A stretch of 64,000 nt of DNA from Rhea pennata (lineage: Eukaryota; Chordata; Aves; Rheiformes; Rheidae), in the NCBI RefSeq assembly GCF_028389875.1, contig NC_084672.1, forward strand, positions 11,275,958 through 11,339,957. Reading direction: 5' to 3'. This document shows, piece after piece, positions 40,840 through 54,480 of this stretch. Made by a program: the position numbers and the translations under genes. Numbering within the stretch: the stretch's first letter is position 1; every line of letters starts with the position of its first letter. The notes beneath the pieces were generated by a model that saw nothing but the letters and a program-made list of their open reading frames with translations, made no database searches and was not told the DNA's origin.

Positions 40840-40985
40840 TCAGAGAAATGAGTTCAAATCATTGCCTTCTTCCATCTGTGAATTTTAGACCTAACCTCTT
40901 TGCTGTGTTAATTTCCGCTGTTGAAGAAGTACAAATACCAAAAGGTGACGACACTTTAAGATTTAAATGAAATCATTTAGGAATG
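40840..40985 (+). mobile_element. MIR-like SINE
   Basis: GAGTTCAAATCATTGCCTTC near 40850 resembles the MIR box B piece. GACCTAACCTCTTTGCTGTG near 40890 resembles the central ACTTAACCTCTCTGTG block, and TTAAGATTTAAATGAAAT near 40957 the GAGGATTAAATGAG tail. The order and spacing fit a diverged plus-strand MIR. Confidence 0.6.
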
Positions 40986-43900
40986 GTAAAATCAGCCCTT
41001 CTTGATTAACTTATTCTTTCTGTAGTGTAGTATGTGAGAGTGTAAAACAAATACTTTCTTTCCCTTTATTGTCCATGTGAACACGATTAAGCAGAAAAGA
41101 CACCGATTTATGTTTCTTCCAAAATGATACACTTTCTCCACAAAGGAGCCTTTGATCTACGTTAGATGCCTTGTTCGATGTGTGAGCCCACCGCTTTAGC
41201 GGATAAATTAAGCTGTGACTTTTTAGCTACAGGACAGAAGTGTGAGTGGCTGAGCTGCGCTGATAGTAGTTGGCAGGCTTGGCAGCAGAGTTGCTGAGCT
41301 ATTGAGACACTTGTGAACTTTGAGTTGGCAGCTGGGGAGATAGCTATATTTAAGTATTTTAAAGAAGAGTTTGTCCTAAAAAATATAGTGTGAACCACTC
41401 TTAGGGCCTAAGGCCTGCTGATTATCTTTGTGGCCAGTTTTGTGAAGGATAGACTCTTTTCCAAAGAAGGATGCCAAAAAAAGAAGACAACAAAAGCTTA
41501 TATACTGGGTAAAGCAGTTTTGGTGTTTTGTTCTTTTCCTCCCAGTCCTTTCTGTTTATAAATGTTGCAAATTCTCATTCTAAATCAGGTGCAAGTTCTT
41601 GGAGATGCATGTTGCTCTGTACCTTGGGTAAAGCAAAGGCTCAGAGTCTCTAGTTGCCATGTACTACAAACAATAATAAGAGCATAATCAAGGTTGCATC
41701 TGTTTTGTGGTTATTCTGAACATTAGAGACTTGCAGCAATTATAATACCATTAAGTAGTAAAGGAGAAAGATTTAAAAGTAGATCACGAGACTTCTGGAA
41801 GGAGGTGAAAATGTTGCTCAGTTTTCTTTAGTATCAGAGGTATTGCGTTCCTCTCTTTTATGGCAAAAAGAACAAACTAAAATGATTTCCAGAATGCTGG
41901 GGTGTAGATCCAGGCCTATGTAGGGCCATATAAAAGACAGGTTTATGTGTGAGAGGTTAAACAGGAATCGAGACAGTCTCAAAAATTTAGTTTTCTGTGA
42001 TTTTTGGAAGTCAAGGGTGCCCGGCTGTGTTTAGTAGTGAACAGAAATAAAAGTAACTGTGAAGTAAATCTTCTGTGTACTTCACTACACCTCTTACCAT
42101 GGCATCTGACTGCTTTATGAATCTGTGCAGCCAAGGCTGGGGGAATCTGAGACGCTGGAGGTAGCTCTGGACGGGCACCCCATCCGTTCTGCCAGTCGCA
42201 GGGAGAGAAATCCCCTGCAGCAGTGTGCTGCAGCTCCCTGCAGCTAGTGACCTCTTAAATGGCTGCATGGAGAACATCAGTTAAAATTGTGACATTGAAT
42301 TATGTACTTATCCCAAATTCCCACTTATGTATATCATATCGTAGCCTGTCATACTGATACGGTATTTATTAATTGCTTTCAACCCCTTTAATATTACAAA
42401 ATTAGAGGCAGAAAGAAACTTGCATCTCAGTAAAGATGAAAAGAACAGAGACTTCATTTCAGGGAGCAGGAAGAAGATGTGTGTGTGGCAACATCAGCCG
42501 GCCAGAATCCTGCCAGAGCGACAGCGCCGTGCCGGGCAGTGAGGCGCAGAGGGCCCTCCAGCCCTGCAGATGGATCCGGCTGAGGTGTCAGAGCCTTCCG
42601 ATTGCCTACAGTCGCTTACCTGTGTTAAGTAACCTCCTTTCAGCTGTTGAAATTTAGGAGCTGTTGTGTAGTTAACATGAGATTGCCATATTAAATTCTC
42701 CTTGGCTCTCTTGCAAGCAAAGTAAAGGAGTAGGGTAGAGATTTCAGTAAGGGCTTAGCATGGCGAGGACTTGGGACTCTCTTGAATTCAGCTGGCATCC
42801 CTAAATGGGCTGGTTTTATCCTGAGAGTGGTGCAGACAGAATCCCATGAGACCAAAAAAAACCCCATCAGGCCACTGTGACAAGCCAGTCCACAGTGAGT
42901 CTGTCCCGACATAACAAACTCATAGCTGGTGATAAACGGCGCAGAGGAGAAGGAGGTCGCATATGTGAGGCAGAGTTAAGAAGGAAGGAGTTGGCTGTGA
43001 GCTCCAGTAGGTTCAGAGAATAGTTTCCAGTGGGAAGTATGGAAAATCTGTCAATCAGTTCATCTAAAATTAAAGTAGTCAAAAAAACCCAAACCTGATT
43101 ATTACTGTTTGGTCAGGAATTGCTCCGTGTGTGCCTAGAGATGGGATGACAGCATGGTGGAGTTGGAAAAGCTGGAATGAGAGAGACTGGACGGGCTAAA
43201 CCCTTTCAGCAGCGCAAGTTTGGAAATTGTGTCTGTGCAACTGCAGCTCTTGATGCCTAAGTAATAGAAAATGCTTCTGCTGACCTGGGCAATGCTAAGA
43301 GCAGCGCCGAGTCGGGGTTTGCGCATACTGAGGGGTGTTCCTATAGAGCTCCACTGGTAACTCATTTTTGCAGCAAAATCACAGCTCTTGCAGTTTTACG
43401 ACCATAATGTCTTTTCCTAAACAGATCGGACTGTGCTGGCAAAAAAAAGTTCTTCCGATTTTATATTTGTCTATGTGAGCGTGAAAGGGTACACCGTAAG
43501 AAAAAATAACTGTGAAAGCTGTATGCATTGGCACTACAGGAATGGATTTTATTGACGAGTGACTTGAAAGCCTCTGAATAGGTAGCTATACCCCCACTGT
43601 GTATTTTTGCATAGATTTAATTAAACCCTTTTAGTTAGACTGTCGTAACATTTTTGCATTTTAAGGTCCTTATTTCCCACAAAGTGGCTTATTTCAGCTT
43701 AGTGTGACCTTGCTTCTAACCTTTAAGAACTTTTAAACCAAAACCGCACATCCGTAGCCTCCTGTACAGACACACCAAAGGTGCTTTAACTACTTTGGCT
43801 TATGCTGAAGAAAGTGCCTTTGCCCTGGCTGTAAGTCACCAGGCAGTGCTGACTTTGAGTTTCTCTTTGTGTAGCTACTTGTCCATTTGCACACTATTTT

Positions 43901-45489
43901 AAAACCTGCTCTAATTTGCCAAATGACACCAAGATACAGATACTCAGTACGGATCTTAGTTCAGAATAGAAGTTGTGGTGATGCTTATTTTGGGAGGCAC
44001 AAATATAAAAAATGAGCTAACATTCATTTATTAAAATTTCCTTTCTTTTGTAGCTTACAAGCGTCAGTGTTTTTAAAGTCTTAAAGCTGCTGTACAAGTA
44101 GTAGAAAACCTGAAGAGGCTGAGAAGGTTCTCTGGTGCGTGTCTTGGGAGACGTGATTACAGTCAGATTGCTGCCTTTTTAAACATAGTTAGGAGGTATG
44201 GTCCGAAGAGATGAAAATTAACGGTTGAGGTCATTTATCAGCCGACGTCCTGCAGCACTGCTGCGGGCATGTGCTGCAGAAGTGGAGATGAGCCAAAGAG
44301 CAGCTGAGTCTGTGGTTGGATTTGAATCCAAAGTCACGGTGGGACCTGCTGGGATGTCTAGGATCCTCCCCCAGAGCATTAATGAAAAATAGATGCCATC
44401 TGGAAGGGTTTTCATGCCAAAGGATTGTGGTGCCATCTTTGTCTTTCAGTCCTCATCAATCACAAATGCCTTTTAAATAGATCTATATTTTACCTCTAAT
44501 CAAATGATTTCATCTTCTCAGCTCCTAAGGACACTCTCTTTGACCTTTCAATAGCCTCTTTTGGAAACAGGACTTTTCTTTCTGATCAGAGGCATTTGTT
44601 GTGATGTATACTCTGATACTCTTCTTTTTCCTTTTCCTGCACCAGTGTATTCCTCCCTTTTTCATGACTTTTCCAGTCCTTCCCTTACCACTATGTTTCT
44701 TTCCTCCCTTCTTGCCATAGGTATAAAGAACAGCTTTACCTTTTATATTTCTAAAACTTGGATGCCTAACTATGAAATTGTAGTGTATTGCGTTAAATTT
44801 TTTCCATCTGCTGGATTAAAAAAAAAAGAAAAAAAAAAGCTGTAATACTTTCACAGAGGCTGGGATTTTTGCATAGTCTTACCATGATTGTATGTTGAGT
44901 GTGTGAGTGCTTTTGAAACCAATTAAGTATAAGTGAATAGTACATTCAGTACGGTAGCCACGACAAGTTATGTTGATGTGGAATCTATCTAGTTTGCATA
45001 GATTGCTCCCACATTTTTAATCCACCTCTCTCCAATTCAGTATTAACTATCAGATTGGACTACCCGTTCCTGTTAGTGATGATAAAGCTGTCTTTATGCG
45101 GGTTATATTTTTGAAAGATATTTCTATTATGTCCGTAAGAGTTAGAATCATTTATTGTTCAGTGCAAGTCTGGTAGCACAATACTTGGAGAGTTTTCTAG
45201 GCCAAAGAATCCCAGGGGTGCAGCCTGCGACTAGTCTGCTGTATAACAACACAGTAAAATAAAGGCAGTGTTTAAATCAAGTAATTGCCAGTGTATTAAC
45301 TGTAATGTGTTTCATTTTATTTTTTAAAAAAAATCAGAAAACAATTCCTTCATGAGAATGTTTGTAGTGCATCATGTTGGAACTTAGAGAGCCCAGCTGA
45401 GGTTGTGCTTACACACCAAACCCGTGCTTTAAATGGGGCTGTCTCTGTCTGGTGGCTGCAATGAATGGTACAGAGGAAGGAAAAGGGGG

Positions 45490-45620
45490 AGAGTTGTCAT
45501 AGTTTTATGGATGGGAAACTGAGACACAGAAGTGTTGAAGTGGTCTGTAGCTGAGGTGGGAATTCACACGTGTATCTGGTATCTTCTACAGCATCCTTTC
45601 CATTTGACTTCTTTTTTAGT
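45490..45620 (-). mobile_element. MIR-like SINE (minus strand)
   Basis: TTTTATGGATGGGAAACTGA followed by GACACAGAAGTGTTGAAGTG and GGTGGGAATTCACAC matches the reverse complement of the MIR core (TTACAGATGAGGAAACTGAG, GCACAGAGAGGTTAAGT, GGGATTCGAACC) in order and spacing. Confidence 0.65.
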
Positions 45621-46386
45621 CCAGGCAGAATGGTTCACACTGTGGTAAGATTGTCTTTTAAGAATTTTTGAATAGCTTTAAAAAGTCTATCTTTAGGAGC
45701 ATTCAAGAATATGAGGAACCATTACAGCAGAAGTATCTGACACAGAGTTGCCTGATGCCTGTGTAATGATAGGATGCAGAGCAGTAGAAATACTTAATAT
45801 GGCATTTAAAAACATTTTTAGAGCAGTAGTAAGAATATGTCTATAGCAGATGTGGAAGGAAGTAGGATTAGGCTGATCTTTCGTTAGCTAGTACTAAATC
45901 CATGTTGTCTCTAAAAGCTAAAATCCTGCTGGTGAAGTCCAGAGAGGTTCTTCAGTTGGATTTACTGTGGCTGCAGGGTACGTGATCAATTGGCATTTGT
46001 TTATTATTCCCTGGATCTGTCTGCCTGGCTTAAGGACTTGCAAACTCTGCCAGCATAAGGCAGCTACTTTACCACCTCCAGCCGCTCAGGTCCATAGTCC
46101 TCCTCCTTACTGTGCGCTGGGGAAGTCCCTGGGGGCTGCGGAGGGGGAGGCAGTTGCACTTTTGTTCCCCCCAGGCTGTGGAGTGGCAGTAAAGTCATTT
46201 GATAACCAATAATCAAATCTCAAAACATTTTCCCCTGAAGGGTTCAGGATACAAGAGTAAAAGGCATGAAACAGTTGTGCCTTTAGGTCAGCTGTGCTCC
46301 TTCCCATCTTCGCCTGGGCTGCGCAGCATCCCCTCCCTGCTCCCTTCTTATCTTGGAACAACAAAAACTGTAATTCTGCTGATGGA

Positions 46387-46419
46387 GGGATCCTGCGGGG
46401 ATCCTGCAGGGATCCTGCA
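46387..46419. repeat. 11-bp tandem repeat, three units
   Basis: Three head-to-tail copies of GGGATCCTGCA (the first with a final G) lie in intergenic DNA. Confidence 0.9.
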
Positions 46420-49017
46420 GGGCTGGGAAATGGGATTTGCCCCAGTGGCAGTTTCAGGTTGAGCTCCTGTATGGCCTTAGAGCAGTTTAGCTGAGCTGCA
46501 GTGTGGAGGAGGCTGGGTGCACCCCACACGTGATGCTCCATCAGGTCACTTGAAAATGGGTGTTTTGAGACGCTGGCACATAAACAAGTGAAATGAGATC
46601 GGTCTGAGGAGATCGTGTATCTGTACACAGAGCTCTTGCACTAAACTGAGCTAAACTCCAAAGGTTTCTGCTTGCTGAATTTAAAGGCTCATACTGTTAC
46701 TAACACCACTGAAAACATGGTGTTAAACCATGTTAAACATAAACATAATCTTTTTTTTAGTTCTCAGTGGCATTCATAAATCAAGGTGACTTGACTTGAT
46801 GAACTACAGAAGGGTTAAGCTTAGCTTTTCCATGACAAAGGTCTGTGTGTTATTTTTCTCTTTTTTTGTGAAAAACTTATGTAATAGTGTGGGGCTGATT
46901 GCATTCAGTGATTATTGTTAATAATTTATTTTTATTAAGCATATTTCCAATAGAAAACAAACTTCAGACATAATTTCAGACTAAGAGCAATTCATCATCT
47001 GATTTATCGTAAAATTCCTGCTGCACGCTTAAATGCTAGGAGTATGGTGGCCAAAAGCTGTATGAAAGCCTATTGCTTATTGGTATTTTTTAACCTATAT
47101 CTCAACACTAATTATAATCTTAAATATTTAATTTATGTGGATATATAAATACCAAATTGTTTTTCCTCACACTGAAAAAGAACTTTGAAGAGCTTAAGAT
47201 CCTTAAGGAATCTTTTAACAAGCAATATGTTTCAGTTTGAAAATTCTGTCTTCCCTCATGTTACTGGTTTTTTTTTCTAGGATAAGATTTGGCTTATTGT
47301 AGTTCAATAACAAATAATTAAATTGTTTTCTTAATTTTAACTCTTCTTTGAATAGATGAATTTTTCTTCAAATAACAAGCAGGAGTAGCTGTGGATACTG
47401 TATCATCTTTTATTAGTGAGGCGAAGTTTGAATCACACAATATGCAAAAAAAAGAGTAAAAATATATTTGTGCAAAAGAGTCATCAAGCTGCTGAAATAT
47501 TATTTGAAAAAGAGGCATGTGCACGTTAGGAACAAGATAACATTAATTTATATTCCTGCTTGTTAGAAAAAAAATAAAAAAAAAGTTACTAGTAGGAATG
47601 ATTATATGATTTATTTCATTTGGTGCTTTTATTAGACTTACAGGAAAATGTACTTATTACCAACTTTTACCACCTCTTGTAAGAAATTTGCATTTTAATA
47701 GGACAGAGTACTTAAAAAGTCAGAGGGCGAGCTGTATAGAGGTAATTTCTCAGCATCACTGTTCTCATAAGCAAATGAAGACTGACAGCTCCTAAGAGCA
47801 GCGAGTGCTTTACTGAAGAAGAATATAAGCTATGGTAAACAAAAATAAATCCAGGCCCGCAGGGCCTAATGAAAAAATAATCCTCTTGAGAGGAAAGATC
47901 ATTATGCACCACCATACTAAAGTTGCCATCTACTCTCCTGACAGTTCTGGAGCTGCTGGACTCCAGGATTTATGTCCACGTGTGTTGAATCAGGCTGCAT
48001 ATTTCCTCAGTACTGTCAGGGAAACCTGATCTGCCCTATAATCTTTCTTACTTTTTGGTTGTTAAAATATCAGTGCTATGCATAATTTAAGCGGGGTTGT
48101 ATAGCTCTCTTCTAACACATGAGGATAACAGGACAGATCACAGTAATATTTCCTGATTGCCAAATGAAAGGCAAGGGAGTTGCAGTTTCATTAAAATGCT
48201 GCGAAGATGGGCTGTAGCTGCTGCGAGGGACGGTCCTCTTCTCCCTTGCGTGACCGCGTGCTCGTACCCCCTCGCTTTTGTCGGGGGGCTAGAGAAGGGG
48301 CGGCTGCACAAGCTGCAGCAGCTAACACAATCAGCGTGGAGTTGTGTGATTTTTGTAAGGAATAGAGGGAAAAGAACCCTAGGTTCAATTTGATACAGCT
48401 AGAACTGCCTCTCCAGCATCTCAGTTTAAGAAGCAAAGGCAAACATTTCTTGGTTAAGCAAAGTATCTCTTAGCAAATTAATAGTGGGAACTTAAATATG
48501 TATAAACATATTTAAACAGTAAGAGTTTGAATATACTTGTCATTGTAGAAATTGAACATTGATTATATGCATATTGAGAGAATGACACTTCTCTTCCTTG
48601 TCTGAAATCTCTATCAGAGAGCCTCTTAATAGTATTTCAGCTTCCAGCTAACCTTCCAGAGCACGTCTGCACATTTCTACTGCCAGCTGTACAGTTAGGA
48701 TAAAATAGATGCTGAATAGCAGCGAACACTTGTAAAATTGCATCTCTCAAATCACACTAGGAATTTTTTCTACTGCTTCCCTTGGCTTCCAGTAGCTTTC
48801 AGCTTGGTACCGATTTGAAGGTATTTAGCCATTTTGAGCATACTAGTTTGTCCTTCTTTTGTTTTATTCATGTTAATAATGATGTCTGAGCAAACGTCAA
48901 GAGGGAAGAGCTTTTTAAAGTAAAATTTCAGACACTGAATTTTAATGTTTACCCTACAATCTCCATCATACTTAAACAATCTGTGTAGTTTTTGCAGTTG
49001 CAAATGTTAAAAGTATC

Positions 49018-49040
49018 TGTAACACTATCATAGTGTTACA
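49018..49040. repeat. Perfect 23-bp palindrome
   Basis: Arms of 11 bp, TGTAACACTAT and ATAGTGTTACA, flank a single C. A looser second half-site (ATGTAACGCTAGTGTTTC) follows at once. Confidence 0.9.
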
Positions 49041-51542
49041 CTATGTAACGCTAGTGTTTCACAAGGGAGAAAAAATATTTGAGCAGACCTAAACTGCAAG
49101 TAGTATTTACATGTAGTTTGACAGACAACAGTAAACTAGACTTTATTATAAATACTAGTATCTAAGTGGACCTTGTTGCAGGTAATAATTATTGAATTCT
49201 AATTAAAATTCTCTCCAGTGCAAGGCATGCATTTGTTTTGAATGCATTATTCATAAAAAAAAATAATTGTTGTTGTAATTGTTCTAAAAAGGTGTTGTAA
49301 AACATGGAAGTCTTAAAAGTTGAATCAGGAGTTGTAATGCTAAGGCAGGTAGCGAGTAACATGAGCCAAGAATGTAAAAAAGCAAGACACTGCATTGATC
49401 TAGGTGACTCTCTTGCTGGCTCAGTCAAGAATCTCAGAAGACTAGAGCTGAGATCATGGAATGTGTGATTTTAAGTTAGACAGGCCCTGCTAATATATCT
49501 GCTTCTTCAGCTTGATTACACTGTTGTAGATAATTTTCCCTACCCTGTTCTTTATTAAGTGAAAAAAACACTAAAATAGTTATTGGTCTTGAGAAAAGCA
49601 GCAGATAAGGCAAGATCCATTTATTTTTTCAGGTTTTATTTCAACCTGAGATGCTACTCCAGATGGTTACTAGGAAGAATATCCTAGCTCAGACTGACTT
49701 CCATGGCATAGCTGGCAGTGTCTTTGCAGAGAGGGATGCACTCTTTTCTTGGAAGTGAGAGTCTAGTATATCTGGCATCTTGCATGTGATCCTACCTAAA
49801 AAAGGAATTCTATAGTACCATCTTTCAGACTTCCTACAGCACGTAGAAAAACTTTGGATAATTTTACTGCTTCCATGTAACAACTCTGCCAATATTTATC
49901 CAGGTGAAGCATCAAGGGTTGAAAAGGTTGCATTTCATCCAGAACTCCTCAAAGAAAACAACCCATATGCTGCCAAATTTCTCAGGTTACACAAACAAAT
50001 TCAAGACAAATACAGTTATTATTCTACTCCCTAAAGTATCAGAGCTCTCAACAGTATTATATGAAAAGGAGAAAACAAAAATACTTAGGAGGTAGGTGGA
50101 GACACTTGTAAGCAGCCCAGCTTTTGCATTACAAGACTGTGTAAAAGCTACAAACAGCACACATTTCTATTACCCATAAACATACTATTTAGCTTTTAAA
50201 AGTATATCATGAGATGGAACACTACGCTTTTAACTTCTGTATTTATTCTTTGTTTTTAAATCAAGATTCACTAATTTGAACTCCGTATCACAGAACGTGA
50301 TGCAATGCAATGACAATGCATTGTTTACAATACTCAGCCTGGAGGGTTCTGTGTCACTCTACTATAGCTGAAGAAAGCCTCAAGTACAAAAAAATGCACT
50401 GTTCTCGTGATACAAATTAGCTTATCAAGTAAACAACAAAACAGAGAACTTTGACCCTGTTACACTAGAACGTAAGGTACTGGATTAACACTCCAGACTT
50501 GTAATTAATCACAGTATGTCTCGTCCTCTTTATTTTAGCTGAGCGGGCTACTCTTCTAATTTAAACCAGCAGCTGTCCAATATTAATACTTACTAGTTAG
50601 TGATGATTCTTGTGCAGCTGTCTGCTTAGATGCCTGTCTTGCAATTCTAAACATTTCAAAAGTAGATTTCATAAATATTCAGAAACATCCTTAAGCCTGA
50701 AATACTTTTATTTGTGTGAATATTAAAAAAATACAGAACAAGTTATTTAAGAACTGAAAAACATACCCTACACTACTTATGCTACTTTTTCATGCAAAAA
50801 ATACAGAACAGTACTTATTATGGTTCCTTTCAAGATATCCATGAAGCACTTCATAATAAGTGATTACAGTCATCACAATTGTACAGCTTTACTTAAAGAA
50901 ACAAGAATCACAAAGGTGTCATGCACATACCAAATTTATTTTAAGGTGATACAAATTAATCCAAGTTTGGTACTACTTCTCAGATAAAACTTGTGTACCA
51001 CTGAACTACTACAGTAAGAAGACACATATTTAAACCACTTAATTTATTTCAGTTGCTACCATGCTTTAAGCCTGCATATAAACTGAAACCATCGATTGTT
51101 CAACAGACAGGAATTTATTTTGTATATGATATCTTGTTCCTCTGCTACAATTCCTTTTGTTCCAATGAATTAAATATTGAGAAGCCATACATCCTCATCA
51201 ATATCCAAAGAAGTTCCTCTCTGGAGTTTTCATTAATGCCAGCACAGCATGAAGTATTTCTGTAATAGCATCTTTCTTCTCCTTTTAAAACAACTGTAAC
51301 TCAAACCGAGTTTTTTCTTGCTATCAAGAGCCAAACTTGGAACTTCTCTCCAAAGACAGACATAATATGTCATTTTCAAAAAGGACTGTCTTCAGACTAG
51401 TGCTATAAGCTGCAGACTAGTCCCCTGACCTGCTTTCCAAAATGTAACAGAAAAGTGTACTAATATGCATTCGGACAAAGAAAAATAAAGATAGAAATTT
51501 AATCTAAAATCTATAGTCTCTAAACAAACAGTTTAGTATGGT

Positions 51543-51548
51543 TTTATT
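51543..51548 (-). terminator. Poly(A) signal of RAMAC
   Basis: TTTATT on the plus strand is AATAAA on the RAMAC strand, about 175 bp after the stop codon, followed by a GT-rich CTGTTTGTTT tract. Further AATAAA hexamers near 50935 and 50708 could give longer 3' UTRs. Confidence 0.55.
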
Positions 51549-51723
51549 GTTCATAAAAGGTACTTCCTTTTTCAATTTGCACTGCAGATGGACAGGAATG
51601 GACTTCAACACCGATTCTTCAGTTATCTATAAATCTGTAAAAATTTAGAAAACTGAAGACAAATAAAGCCCAGCTATTTTTTTTTTAATATAGTGTTACT
51701 GGACTTTGAAACCACAAGTATCA

Positions 51724-52929
<1,206 letters not shown>

Positions 52930-53863
52930 CTAAGACTGTAAATACAAACAAAGCGCCCTTCACTGTCTCAGTTTTCCTGAATAGGTTATCTCTGACGGAA
53001 AGCAATTCAAATTCTTAGAGTGTCCAGTCTTTGATGTCTGTATTGAAAATACCACTGATCTGTCTAAACACTGGGTGCATTTTTGAGGGACTCTATCCAC
53101 ACTGGAGAAATTAGACTGAAACAACTAATAGCTGATGTGATCAGGCATTACATAGCAGGGCCTCCCAGTCAGTTTTGACAGACCTCAGTCACATGAGGTG
53201 AACTGAGGCAAAAAGAAATGGGACATTTCTGTGTTTATGATTACTAACAGAATTAGGAAAAAAAAATCCTTCAGCATGTGCTCCCAGTACACTCCCAACC
53301 TCTTCTGGACAGCAAAAACAACACTGCAGCTGGCCTGAAAAGTTTGCAAGGCAGAATCTCACGTGAACCCTACAGACATACATAGCCAACAAAGCAAAAT
53401 AATTAATTTATTCAAAACTTACGTGCTAATGACTTTATGCAGAGAAAGGTTAGCATCTAAGACAATGCTGCGTTATCTCATAACACACGTGTCATAGGGG
53501 GCTGGTGTTGAGGATCTTACAGTCTCCCTGTCTCGCTACCTGTATGCATTTGTCCTTCAGAGGCTGCTGCCATCCAGTACTGTGTACGAGCAAAAGCTTC
53601 GCCCTAACAGCAAACGCTGAGAAAAGCTCTGCGGCTCCCGCTTTAACAAGCCCTGGCCAGTGCTCCGGGCTGCCCCTCCGCCCCGCAGGCAGGACGGGCG
53701 CGGCCCCTGCGCGCCGGACGGACGACACCGGCCCCCTCCTCCCCTGCCCCCGACCCGCGCTCTCACCCCGGGGCCGCCGGGCAGCAGCGCCGGGCCCGCT
53801 GCCCCCCGCGGCAGGAGCTGCGCGCGCGGAGCGGGGGGGAGAGCGGGGCTCGCTCCCGGCGCC

Positions 53864-53894
53864 CTCCTCCTCCTCCTCCTCCTCCTCCTCCTCC
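53864..53894. repeat. (CTC)n microsatellite
   Basis: About ten CTC units lie in the RAMAC CpG island, just inside intron 1 on the RAMAC strand. Confidence 0.92.
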
Positions 53895-53931
53895 CGCTCG
53901 GCCACCCCGCCGCCGCTGCCGCCGCCCTCAC

Positions 53932-54000
53932 CCCGCCGCCGCCGCCCTCACCCCGCGCCGCCGCCAGCCGCCAGCCGCCGCCGCCGAACTCTCCTCTTCC
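53932..54000 (-). other. RAMAC: RAMAC non-coding first exon (probable)
   Basis: The RAMAC start codon sits right after an acceptor, so a 5' UTR exon is required. On the minus strand the CpG island offers two matching donors, GGG|GTGAGG, 20 bp apart, with last exon bases at 53952 and 53932. An ETS-type CCGGAA box (53997-54002), common at starts of housekeeping genes, lies just upstream. The exact start site is inferred. Confidence 0.5.
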
Positions 54001-54480
54001 GGGCCGGGCGCGCCGCCCTTCCGCCGCCGGCGGGGGTTGGGGCGGGGGCGGGCCGCGCCGAGCGGCCGCTGCCGGCTCGCGCCGGTTCCGGCCGGCCGGG
54101 GGCGGTTCCGCGCGGCGCGGCGCTCTGGGAAATGGGGGAGACGGCGCGCAAAAGCGGCCCTGAGAGGGGCGCGGGGCTGCCCGGGCGCTACCGAAGGCCG
54201 CGCCGGAGCCGCCGCCGCCGCCGCCGCGGTCCGTCCGCAGAAGAGACGTTGAAAGGATCCCGAGCCCGCCGGCGGCCGGTAACGGCGGGGCGGGCGCAGG
54301 CTCTGCCCCTCGCGCGGGGGCAGCTGCGCCGCTGGCGGCTGCCGGGGGTGCGTGAGCCGGCGCTGGCAGCGCGCTGCGCGGGGGCGTTGGAGGAGAGGGG
54401 CGCTCTCGGCCCCCACGGTTCCTCCGTGGGCATGGGGTTCCTCCACGGGCGTGGAGGCGCCGAGACCTTCCTGCGGAGGA

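Larger units (their letters stand above)
31986..50700. other. C15orf40-RAMAC intergenic region
   Basis: This is about 19 kb of AT-rich DNA with no gene I can support. It holds a short avian CR1 end (36263-36312), MIR-like SINEs near 40840-40985 and 45490-45620, an A tract near 32781-32803, a T-G homopolymer junction at 37077-37107, a short 11-bp tandem repeat (46387-46419) and a perfect 23-bp palindrome (49018-49040). The longest open frames (36381-36776 and 46107-46628 minus) show no recognisable domain. Confidence 0.65.
53640..54480. promoter_or_regulatory. CpG island at the RAMAC promoter
   Basis: Very CpG-dense sequence starts at about 53640 and ends at about 54480. It includes a (CTC)n tract at about 53864-53894, CCG-rich runs and the probable RAMAC first exon. 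It reaches about 480 bp beyond the likely RAMAC start. The long frames on both strands are composition artefacts. Confidence 0.85.

Noticed and set aside
46107-46628. 173-codon minus-strand frame in the intergenic gap
   Set aside because: No domain, mixed low similarity to anything known to me, and it runs across the 11-bp tandem repeat; probably chance.
52960-53000. MIR-like CACTGTCTCAGTTTTCCTGA in RAMAC intron 1
   Set aside because: One 20-base resemblance without the neighbouring blocks is not enough.
54132-54200. ATGGGGGAG at 54132 as HOMER2 exon 1
   Set aside because: It lacks the donor expected after the first codons, and the following frame does not resemble HOMER2.
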